Below, one piece after another: positions 7,625 to 14,251 of a DNA stretch of 33,427 nucleotides. This DNA is from JALYUA01 sp038253555. GTDB taxonomy: Bacteria > Acidobacteriota > Thermoanaerobaculia > UBA5066 > Gp7-AA6. The stretch spans positions 1 to 33,427 of the forward strand of contig JBBSGZ010000029.1 of NCBI GenBank assembly GCA_038253555.1. Direction: 5' to 3'. A program made the position numbers and the translations under genes. The notes under the pieces were generated by a model. The model did not search any database. It saw nothing but the letters and a program-made list of their open reading frames with translations, and was not told where the DNA came from. Numbering within the stretch: position 1 is the stretch's first letter; the number at the start of each line of letters is the position of its first letter.

Positions 7625-8916
7625 CGGCTCGCGATTCTCTGTTCCTCATTCTCTTCGGCGTTTCGGTCGCGGTTTCGGCGTTCTTCGCCGCCTCGGAGAC
7701 CGCGCTCGTGTCCCTTTCGCGCATCGACCTCCAGCGCCTTCGGGAGAGGGGGGATCGTCGGGGCGTCCTCCTGCGGGCGTTGAAGTCGAAGACCTCCGCC
7801 CTCCTGGCGACGATCCTGATCGGCCAGAATCTCGCCCTGAGCTCCGCATCCGCGCTTGCCACGGCCCTCGCGACGGCGTGGGTCGGCGAACGGTGGGGTG
7901 TCCCCGCGGCGATCGTCATCTCGACGGTCACGCTGTTCGTGTTCGCGGAAATGGCGCCCAAGGCGATCGGGGCGGCGTCCCCCCTCGCCATCTCGCGCGC
8001 CGTCGCTGTGCCGATGACGTGGTTCATGAAGGTGTTCTCGCCGATCGTGACTCTGGTGGTAAAGCTGACGACGCGAGGATTGCGACTTCTCGGGATTACC
8101 GAGAGGTCTCCGGCGCTGACGGAAGAAGAGATGAAGAGCGTTTTCAACCTCGGCGCCGATGAGGGCATCATTCACGGCGAAGAGCAACGTCTGCTCCACA
8201 ACATCCTCGAGTTTGGCGACAGGACGGTCCGCGACATCATGGTCCCGCGCACCCGCGTGGTCGCCGTCCCGGACACCTCGCGTTTTTCGGACGTCCGCGT
8301 CCTCCTGCGCGAGCACAAGCTTTCACGCCTGCCGGTGTATCGCGGGTCGCTCGACAACGTGGTCGGCATTCTCCATGCGAAAGACCTCTTCGACGTGACA
8401 GACGAGGAGGAGCAGGCGTTCACTCTGGAGAAATATCTCGATCCCCCGTTTCTCGTCCCCGAGTTCAAGCCCGCGGAAGATCTTTTCCGGGAGATGCGCC
8501 GGCGGCGCACGCACATGGCGGTGGTCGTCGATGAGTTCGGCGGCACCGCCGGCATCGTCACGATCGAGGACGCGATCGAAGAGCTGCTCGGCCCGATCCA
8601 GGACGAATTCGACGAGGAGGAGACGCCCGGATTCGTGGCTGCGGGGAAACAGCGCTACATGCTGGAGGGCGCTTTCCGTCTGGACGACCTGGAGGAACAG
8701 TTCGGGATCGACCTTCCGCGCGACCAGGCGGAGACCATCGCCGGACACCTCATGCACCGCTTCGGCCGCATTCCTCGAAAGGGAGAGCGCTGGCGGGGGC
8801 GCCGTGCCGACTTCGTCGTGGAAGAGGCGAGCCCAACGGGGATCGACAGGGTTCTGATGATTCTTCCTGAAAAGAAGGAAGGCGAGGCGCCGCGAGACGC
8901 GGCCGCCCGAAGGTAG
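7621..8916 (+). CDS. CNNM/HlyC-CorC family protein (DUF21, two CBS, CorC_HlyC)
   Basis: A 431-residue membrane protein of the family often annotated as hemolysin-like or as a magnesium/cobalt efflux component. The order is: a DUF21/CNNM transmembrane domain (about 1-185; helices near 3-25, 58-80, 88-110, 125-150), a first CBS domain from DIMVPRTRVVAV (about 200-265), a second CBS domain carrying VVVDEFGGTAGIVTIED (about 280-325), and a C-terminal CorC_HlyC transporter-associated domain (about 335-415). The motif MVPRT and the acidic QDEFDEEE linker are typical. CBS pairs usually bind adenine nucleotides and tune transport. It starts inside the queG stop codon and is followed 8 nt later by the dehydrogenase, so it is co-transcribed. 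True haemolysin activity is unlikely. Confidence 0.92.
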   Translation: MTARDSLFLILFGVSVAVSAFFAASETALVSLSRIDLQRLRERGDRRGVLLRALKSKTSALLATILIGQNLALSSASALATALATAWVGERWGVPAAIVISTVTLFVFAEMAPKAIGAASPLAISRAVAVPMTWFMKVFSPIVTLVVKLTTRGLRLLGITERSPALTEEEMKSVFNLGADEGIIHGEEQRLLHNILEFGDRTVRDIMVPRTRVVAVPDTSRFSDVRVLLREHKLSRLPVYRGSLDNVVGILHAKDLFDVTDEEEQAFTLEKYLDPPFLVPEFKPAEDLFREMRRRRTHMAVVVDEFGGTAGIVTIEDAIEELLGPIQDEFDEEETPGFVAAGKQRYMLEGAFRLDDLEEQFGIDLPRDQAETIAGHLMHRFGRIPRKGERWRGRRADFVVEEASPTGIDRVLMILPEKKEGEAPRDAAARR

Positions 8917-8920
8917 GAGG
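8915..8920 (+). promoter_or_regulatory. strong ribosome binding site that fixes a CTG start
   Basis: AGGAGG is a perfect Shine-Dalgarno core ending 4 nt before the CTG at 8925. The reading frame has no ATG, GTG or TTG between its upstream stop (8868-8870) and the conserved N-terminus of the dehydrogenase, so this site decides the start. Confidence 0.8.
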
Positions 8921-8924
8921 CTTT

Positions 8925-9920
8925 CTGCACACCGTCACCCTGATTCGAGGCGATGGGATCGGGCCGGAAGTCTCCGAGGCCGTCCTTTTCATCCTGGCAG
9001 CCGCCGGCGCCCCGATAACGTTCGAGGAAGCGGTCGTCGGCCGCGCCGCCGAACTGGCGGAAGGTGATCCCCTTCCTTCGAGGGTGATCGATTCGATACG
9101 CCGGAACCGGGTTGCTCTCAAAGGCCCCGTCGGGACGCCTGTCGGAAAGGGGTTCGCTTCGATCAACGTCCGGCTCCGCAAGACCCTCGACCTGTACGCG
9201 AACCTCCGGCCGGTCAAAAACGTGCCGACCGTCGCCAGCCGATTCGAGGGAGTCGACCTCGTGGTGGTTCGGGAGAACACCGAAGATCTTTACAGCGGCC
9301 TCGAACATGTCGTCGTGCCGGGCGTCGTCGAATCCCTGAAGATCATCACGGAATACGCCTCGACCCGGATCGCGCGCTACGCCTTTGAATATTCGCGCCG
9401 TCATGGGCGCCGCCGGGTGACGGCGATTCACAAGGCGAACATCATGAAGCTGTCCGACGGGCTCTTCCTCGACTGCTTTCGCAAGGTGGCGGAGGACTAC
9501 CCGGACATTCAGGCGGACGACCGGATCGTCGACGCGGCTTGCATGCGCCTCGTCATGAATCCGGAGACGTTCGACGTGCTGCTTCTGGAAAACCTCTACG
9601 GGGACATCGTCTCGGACCTCGCGGCGGGGCTCGTCGGCGGGCTGGGGCTGGTCCCGGGCGCGAACATCGGCCCGGAGGTCGCCATCTTCGAAGCGGTGCA
9701 CGGAACGGCGCCCGACATTGCCGGCCAGGACAGGGCGAACCCGACCGCCCTGCTGATGAGCGCGGTGCTGATGCTGCGCCATCTGCATTTGCCGGAGATC
9801 GCGGCACGCGTCGAAACTGCCCTTCTCTCGACGCTCGCGGAAGGCTCCCGGACGACGGATATCGGCGGCTCGCTCGGTACGGCGGCCTTCTCCCGCGCGG
9901 TGGCCGGGAAGCTCCGGTAA
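8925..9920 (+). CDS. icd: NAD-type isocitrate dehydrogenase family enzyme, CTG start
   Basis: A 331-residue decarboxylating dehydrogenase of the isocitrate/isopropylmalate family. The beginning, HTVTLIRGDGIGPEV, is the family's conserved N-terminus. Ser79, Asn81 and Arg85 (SINVRLRK) form the isocitrate-type substrate site, followed by Arg95, Arg116, Tyr123 (ENTEDLY) and catalytic Lys170 (IHKAN). The LRKTLDLYANLRP run favours isocitrate over isopropylmalate, and Asp in HGTAPDIAG favours NAD over NADP. Homoisocitrate or tartrate activity is less likely but not excluded. The start is CTG, supported by AGGAGG 4 nt upstream and by the lack of any usual start codon before residue 54. The gene sits 8 nt after the CBS protein and 7 nt before trmB. 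Confidence 0.88.
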   Translation: MHTVTLIRGDGIGPEVSEAVLFILAAAGAPITFEEAVVGRAAELAEGDPLPSRVIDSIRRNRVALKGPVGTPVGKGFASINVRLRKTLDLYANLRPVKNVPTVASRFEGVDLVVVRENTEDLYSGLEHVVVPGVVESLKIITEYASTRIARYAFEYSRRHGRRRVTAIHKANIMKLSDGLFLDCFRKVAEDYPDIQADDRIVDAACMRLVMNPETFDVLLLENLYGDIVSDLAAGLVGGLGLVPGANIGPEVAIFEAVHGTAPDIAGQDRANPTALLMSAVLMLRHLHLPEIAARVETALLSTLAEGSRTTDIGGSLGTAAFSRAVAGKLR

Positions 9921-9927
9921 AGCGACA

Positions 9928-10563
9928 GTGCCCGAGACTCGCACGCCGGACGGCCCGCCTCCCCGCGGTCGTCAGATGTCTTCATTTCCGCTGTCGGCCG
10001 ACGAGGCGCTCTGGGCGGGTGGCCTCTCCCCCGCCGCGCTTTTCGCCGCGGCGGCGCCCCTCGAGGTGGAAATCGGCACCGGGAAAGCGCGCTTCCTGGT
10101 CGAAGCCGCCCGGGGCACCCCGGCCCACAACTTTCTCGGCATCGAGCGCTCGCTCTCCTACTACCGCATCTGCCGCGACCGGGTCGCGCGGGCGCAGCTC
10201 GAAAACGTCCGGATGGTGCGCGCGGACGGCCGCCTCTTCGCCGAGGCGCTCCCCGTCTCGTCCGTCCGCGCCTTTCACATCTACTTTCCGGATCCCTGGC
10301 CGAAGAAGAAACAGAAAAAGCGGCGGCTCTTACACGGCGTCACGCTCGAGATCCTCGCCAGCCGGCTCGAGCCAGGCGGAACCCTGCGGATCGCGACGGA
10401 CCATTCCGGCTATGGCAGCGGCTTGAATCCGATCCTGGAGAGCGTGCCGTCGCTGCGACGGCTCGACTGGGAGGCGCTTCCCCCGCCCCCCGCGACGCAC
10501 TACGAGCTCAAATACCGCCAGGAAGGCCGCGCCATCTGGAGATACCTGCTGGTGAAAAGCTAA
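9928..10563 (+). CDS. trmB: tRNA (guanine-N7-)-methyltransferase TrmB
   Basis: A 211-residue SAM-dependent enzyme that makes m7G46 in the variable loop of tRNA. The SAM pocket reads EVEIGTGKARFL then FLGIERS, and the hallmark FPDPWPKKKQKKRR segment (about 115-128) supplies the catalytic Asp and a basic RNA-binding patch. The end block THYELKYRQEGR is also diagnostic. The annotated GTG at 9928 gives a disordered Pro-rich start; the in-frame ATG at 9976 (195 residues) is an equally plausible start. It is the last gene of the queG operon and converges on pgsA 30 nt away. Together with queG it makes this operon partly a tRNA-modification unit. Confidence 0.93.
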   Translation: MPETRTPDGPPPRGRQMSSFPLSADEALWAGGLSPAALFAAAAPLEVEIGTGKARFLVEAARGTPAHNFLGIERSLSYYRICRDRVARAQLENVRMVRADGRLFAEALPVSSVRAFHIYFPDPWPKKKQKKRRLLHGVTLEILASRLEPGGTLRIATDHSGYGSGLNPILESVPSLRRLDWEALPPPPATHYELKYRQEGRAIWRYLLVKS

Positions 10564-10587
10564 GAATCCCTCCGACCTGCGGCCGGG

Positions 10588-10605
10588 CCGCCCCTAACCG
10601 GGCGG
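10588..10605. terminator. GC hairpin at the trmB/pgsA convergence
   Basis: CCGCCC (10588-10593) and GGGCGG (10600-10605) form a 6-bp stem with loop CTAACC, overlapping the pgsA stop codon and lying 24 nt after trmB. It has no T-tract. Its position between convergent genes is the main argument that it ends transcription. Confidence 0.35.
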
Positions 10606-11214
10606 GGAGAACGCGACGATCCGTCTCAGAAAAATGGCGAAGTACTGGGCCCCGGACCCGAGGGCGATGACGACGACCACCCACAGCGCCACTCTCCCGG
10701 GCGACGCCAGAATGTCGTAGCGCTCCGAGAGGATGAGGAGGCTGATGGCCGCGATCTGCGACGCCATCTTGAGCTTGCCCCAGGCGGACGCGGCGATGAT
10801 CACACCCTGATCCGCGGCGATCGCTCGAAGACCGGTGACGGCGAACTCGCGCCCGACGACTACGACCGCGATCCAGGCGGGCACCAGGCGGACCTCCACG
10901 AGCGAGATGAAAGCCGCCGAGATCAGCAGCTTGTCCGCGATCGGGTCGAGGAGGGTTCCCAGTGTCGTGATTTCGCCGCGGCGCCGCGCCAGCCACCCGT
11001 CGAGAAAGTCGGTGACGGTCGCCGTGAGGAAAATCGCGAGCGCCACGATCTCGCGGCCCTCGAATTTCGTCAGGAGAACGACGACGAGAAAGGGAACGAG
11101 GAAGATTCGCAGGAGCGTGAGCGCGTTGGGGAGATTCAGCTTCAAGAGATTTGGGCGGCGGACGTCCTCTGCCCGAACGCGAAGGCGGCCTCCACCCGGT
11201 GATAATAGCTCCAT
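10594..11214 (-). CDS. pgsA: CDP-diacylglycerol-glycerol-3-phosphate 3-phosphatidyltransferase PgsA
   Basis: An inner-membrane enzyme that transfers a phosphatidyl group from CDP-diacylglycerol to glycerol-3-phosphate, the committed step towards phosphatidylglycerol and cardiolipin. The complete CDP-alcohol phosphatidyltransferase motif is present, with Asp69, Asp72, Gly73, Ala76, Arg77, Gly86, Asp90 and Asp94 in the correct spacing (numbering from the ATG at 11214). NLPNALTLLRIFLVP before it is the usual PgsA opening helix, and four to five hydrophobic segments follow. The start is uncertain: the ATG at 11214 has AGGGGA 6 nt upstream (206 residues), an in-frame start at 11244 is longer, and a TTG at 11145 would give the normal 183-residue length. 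With the ATG at 11214, the start codon overlaps that of the divergent gene. Confidence 0.92.
   Translation of the reverse strand: MELLSPGGGRLRVRAEDVRRPNLLKLNLPNALTLLRIFLVPFLVVVLLTKFEGREIVALAIFLTATVTDFLDGWLARRRGEITTLGTLLDPIADKLLISAAFISLVEVRLVPAWIAVVVVGREFAVTGLRAIAADQGVIIAASAWGKLKMASQIAAISLLILSERYDILASPGRVALWVVVVIALGSGAQYFAIFLRRIVAFSPPG
11201..11206 (+). promoter_or_regulatory. -10-like hexamer directly before the deacetylase start
   Basis: GATAAT matches TATAAT at five positions and ends 6 nt before the ATG at 11213, so transcription would begin at or next to the start codon. It lies inside the 5' part of the opposite pgsA frame. A GGTGA could instead serve as a weak ribosome site. Confidence 0.4.
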
Positions 11215-12703
11215 GAACGTCCCCTGCCCGGTGCACGGAAGCAAGCGCGCGCACCGGGGCTGCCATCGCTGCCGTCAGCCCATCTGCACCCTCTGCGAGC
11301 TCAAACTTCGCGGACATCTCTACTGCTCGCCAAAGTGCGCCCGGGACGCGGGCCGAGCGGAGATCGGGATCCGTGTGCGCCGGAAGCTCGGCCGCCCCGT
11401 CCCGCCGCGGCTGGCCATTCTGGCGGTCCTGCTGGCCTGCTCCGCGCCCGCGCTCCTCGCCCTTCGCACCGTCGCTGAGCTCGACCGGTTGAACGGCCCG
11501 TCCCGATTTTCGCCCGCACGCCGCCCGCCCGTCGCCCGGATCGAGAAGGTGATCCCGGAACCCGAGGGAGCCCGGATCGAGGGCACGGCTCCGGCGGGCT
11601 CCGCTGTTTTTCTCTTTTCGGGCGGGCAGTTCAGCGCGACCACCGTGGCGGGAGACGGCCGATTCTTTGACCGCGTCCATTCGGCTGGCCCCTATCGGGT
11701 CGGCGCGCTTCCGCTGGCGGCGCCTCCCGCCGAGGAAATCTCTCCCACCCCTCGCCCCGCGGCGCCGCCGGCTTCGGCCTCCCCGCTCCCGCCGGCTCTT
11801 TCTCCTGCTCCGACCCGGCTTGCGGTGGCTCCGGTGGTCCCCGCGAGACCGCCTGATCCGGCTCGGGTCGCCGCTTCCCGGCCACCGGATCCGGTCGCCT
11901 CGCCCGCCCCCCTGCTCCCTCCCGCGCCGCTGCCGCGCACAGAGAACCGGCTTCCCTCCGTTCCCGATCTTTCGAGAGGCCCGCGCGACCGCCGAGAGGT
12001 GCTGGTCTCATTCGACGCGGGCTCGTCTGACCGTGGCGCGGGCGAAATTCTCGACGCCCTGCGGGCTCACGGAATCCGCACGACGATTTTCCTGACGGGC
12101 GAATTCATCCGGCGATATCCCGCCAACGTGCGGCGGATCGTCGCCGACGGCCACGAGGTCGGGAACCACACGGAGACGCATCCGCATTTGACGACGTATG
12201 CGACCGACGGCCGCCAGGCGACACGCCCCGGAGTCGACCGCGCCTTCCTGACGGGAGAACTCTCGCGGACGGACGGGCTGTTCCGGGAGGCGACCGGACG
12301 GAGCCTGGCCCCTTTCTGGAGAGCGCCGTTTGGCGAGCAGAACGAGGAGGTCCGCCGGTGGGCTGCGGAAGCCGGGTACTGGCACGTGGGTTGGACGGGG
12401 GGACGGGCGGGGCTCGACGGTCTCGACTGGATCTCGAGTCCGCGCTCGCGCGGGTACCGCAGTTCGCGGCGCGTCGTGGAAATGCTGGTCGAGCGGGCGG
12501 AAAACGGAGGGATCGTCCTGCTGCATCTCGGAAGCGACCGGGAAGACCCGGTCGCGCCGAGGATCCCGCTTCTTCTCGAAGGGTTGTCGGCGCGGGGCTT
12601 TCGCTTCGCGCGCGCCTCGGATTTTCTGGCCCGCGAGGGGATGACGGAAGACCGGCTCGCCGCGCTCCGCTCTCCTCGCCCGGCCGGGCCCGTGGTTCGT
12701 TGA
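11213..12703 (+). CDS. membrane-anchored NodB-type polysaccharide deacetylase with N-terminal zinc finger
   Basis: A 496-residue multidomain protein. Residues 5-42 form a Cys/His-rich, B-box-like zinc finger (C5, H8, C17, C20, C25, C28, C38, C42). A membrane helix spans about 65-87, then a small beta-rich Ig-like domain (108-168), a Pro/Ala-rich linker (170-258) and a NodB deacetylase domain (262-478). NodB motifs: SFDAG with Asp268 as base, HTETH (His319, His323) as metal ligands, RAPF (370-373), and LLHLG with His438. The usual second Asp of motif 1 is Ala269, a variant known in the family, so metal binding should rely on the His pair. The zinc finger would be cytosolic and the catalytic part periplasmic, acting on peptidoglycan or an exopolysaccharide. 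Its stop overlaps the next start. Confidence 0.85.
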   Translation: MNVPCPVHGSKRAHRGCHRCRQPICTLCELKLRGHLYCSPKCARDAGRAEIGIRVRRKLGRPVPPRLAILAVLLACSAPALLALRTVAELDRLNGPSRFSPARRPPVARIEKVIPEPEGARIEGTAPAGSAVFLFSGGQFSATTVAGDGRFFDRVHSAGPYRVGALPLAAPPAEEISPTPRPAAPPASASPLPPALSPAPTRLAVAPVVPARPPDPARVAASRPPDPVASPAPLLPPAPLPRTENRLPSVPDLSRGPRDRREVLVSFDAGSSDRGAGEILDALRAHGIRTTIFLTGEFIRRYPANVRRIVADGHEVGNHTETHPHLTTYATDGRQATRPGVDRAFLTGELSRTDGLFREATGRSLAPFWRAPFGEQNEEVRRWAAEAGYWHVGWTGGRAGLDGLDWISSPRSRGYRSSRRVVEMLVERAENGGIVLLHLGSDREDPVAPRIPLLLEGLSARGFRFARASDFLAREGMTEDRLAALRSPRPAGPVVR

Positions 12704-14103
12704 CTTTTCCCCTGGGCACGGACGGATGGCGGGGTGTGATCGCCGAGGGCTGCACGTTCGCGGCCATCGAGCGTCTCTCTTCGGCGACGGCGGAGGTCTA
12801 TCGCTCTCTTCCGCAGGGAGACACGCAGACGATCGTCGTAGGCCACGACACCCGCTTCTTTTCCCCCGAGTTCGCCCGCCGCGCTGCGGACACTCTCGCC
12901 CGCGGAGGCATCGACGTCCTCCTGACGGACCGCCCCATCCCGACGCCGGCCGTGTCCGAACATGTGCACCATCTCGGGCTGGCCGGAGGAATCGCGATCA
13001 CCGCGAGCCACAACTCGGGGGAGTACAACGGCTTCAAGATCAAATCGCATTTCGGAGGAAGCGCCCCGCCGGAGCTTTACGACGAGGTCGCCCGCGCGGC
13101 GTCGCGAGCTCCCGTTTCGTCGGGGCGAGTGGGAACCGTGCGCGTCGAGGACCTCCTCGCGCCCTATCGCGATCGGATTCAGGCGCACGTGGACCTCGAC
13201 GCGATGCGGCGCGCGGGCCTTTCGGTCCTTGCGGACTCGATGCACGGGGCGGCGGGCTCCCTCGTCACCGACATCCTCACTGGAGGAAGAACGCGGGTGG
13301 TGGCGTTCCGCGCGGACCGGGATCCGCTGTTTGGCGGAGTTCACCCCGAACCGATCGCGGCGAACCTCCAGGCCGCTTCGGAAAAGGTCCGGAGTGAGGG
13401 TCTCGACCTCGCGGTGGCCCAGGATGGAGACTCCGACCGGCTGGGCGTGCTAAATAGACGCGGCCTCTTCGTGTCGCCGCACAAGGTCCTGGCCCTGCTT
13501 CTCCTGCACGCCTATCGACGCCGCGGCCTGACCGGAGGGATCGCGAAGACGTTCTCGACCTCCCTTCTCATCGACCGGGTGGCCGCCTCCCTCCACGTCC
13601 CGCTCCTGGAGACCCCGATCGGATTCAAGTACCTCGCGGAGCTGATGAATCGCGGGGAAGCGCAGGCGGGCGGGGAGGAAAGCGGCGGTTACGCATTTTC
13701 CTTCCATCTCCCCGAAAGAGACGGGGTGTTGAACGCCCTTCTGCTGATCGAGAGCCTCGCGCTGTCCGGCCGGAATCTCGACGGAGCGCTCGAAGATCTC
13801 GCGGCGGAGTTCGGCGAGTTCGCGTACGGGCGCCTCGACGTTTCCCTTCCCGTAGAGGTCATCTCCGGGTTCCTGGGGGCGGTGCGCCGAGAGCCGCCGG
13901 ACGAGGTCGCCGGAGAAGCGGTGACAGGAGTCAGCGATCTCGACGGTGTCAAGTACGTGTTTGGCGGACGCGGGTGGCTGCTCCACCGACTCTCGGGCAC
14001 CGAACCGATGGTGCGCCTCTACTGCGAGCACGAGGACCAGGCCTCCGTGGACCGGATCCTCGAGGCCGCACGGAGGCGCCTGGAAGGTTTCGCGCGGTCG
14101 TGA
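12700..14103 (+). CDS. phosphoglucomutase/phosphomannomutase family enzyme
   Basis: A 467-residue alpha-D-phosphohexomutase moving phosphate between C1 and C6 of a sugar (glucose, mannose or glucosamine). All four signature loops are present: GTDGWRG at the N-terminus, TASHNS with phosphoserine Ser103, the metal loop DGDSDR (Asp242, Asp244, Asp246), the sugar-recognition loop GGEESGG (Glu326, Ser328), and the phosphate-binding SGTEPMVRLY near the end. GGEESGG is compatible with glucose and mannose. The start is the TTG at 12700, which shares TTGA with the deacetylase stop; this places the family's conserved N-terminus at residue 2. The coupling suggests that sugar-phosphate supply and glycan deacetylation are used together in envelope assembly. 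Confidence 0.92.
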   Translation: MTFPLGTDGWRGVIAEGCTFAAIERLSSATAEVYRSLPQGDTQTIVVGHDTRFFSPEFARRAADTLARGGIDVLLTDRPIPTPAVSEHVHHLGLAGGIAITASHNSGEYNGFKIKSHFGGSAPPELYDEVARAASRAPVSSGRVGTVRVEDLLAPYRDRIQAHVDLDAMRRAGLSVLADSMHGAAGSLVTDILTGGRTRVVAFRADRDPLFGGVHPEPIAANLQAASEKVRSEGLDLAVAQDGDSDRLGVLNRRGLFVSPHKVLALLLLHAYRRRGLTGGIAKTFSTSLLIDRVAASLHVPLLETPIGFKYLAELMNRGEAQAGGEESGGYAFSFHLPERDGVLNALLLIESLALSGRNLDGALEDLAAEFGEFAYGRLDVSLPVEVISGFLGAVRREPPDEVAGEAVTGVSDLDGVKYVFGGRGWLLHRLSGTEPMVRLYCEHEDQASVDRILEAARRRLEGFARS

Positions 14104-14220
14104 CGGGGGTGAGGCGCGGGGTGAGAGGGCGGCGCGCGGTGAGATCCCGTGTTCCTGCGCCCCTGCGCGCTGACCTCGAAGCAGGCGGTACGGCCGCATC
14201 GGACGGCGGCCTGCCGCCTG

Positions 14221-14251
14221 GAGTCGCGCGGTGTGCGCGCTCCCTTTTTTT
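14221..14251 (+). terminator. intrinsic terminator after the phosphohexomutase gene
   Basis: GAG-T-CGCGC (14221-14229) pairs with GCGCG-CTC (14235-14242) around the loop GGTGT, with one bulged T, and is followed by seven T residues (14245-14251). A second hairpin, GGCGGC-CT-GCCGCC (14205-14218), lies just before it. It separates the plus-strand mutase gene from the opposing TPR gene. The 147-bp gap holds nothing else recognisable. Confidence 0.65.

Noticed and set aside
7621..8916. Haemolysin annotation for the CBS-domain protein
   Set aside because: The name is historical; the domain plan is that of CNNM/CorC transport-related proteins and nothing indicates a toxin.
14104..14145. Three GGTGAG words resembling the intergenic repeat at 5343
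   Set aside because: The spacing is irregular (12 and 18 bases) and the surrounding bases do not match, so chance in G-rich DNA is enough.
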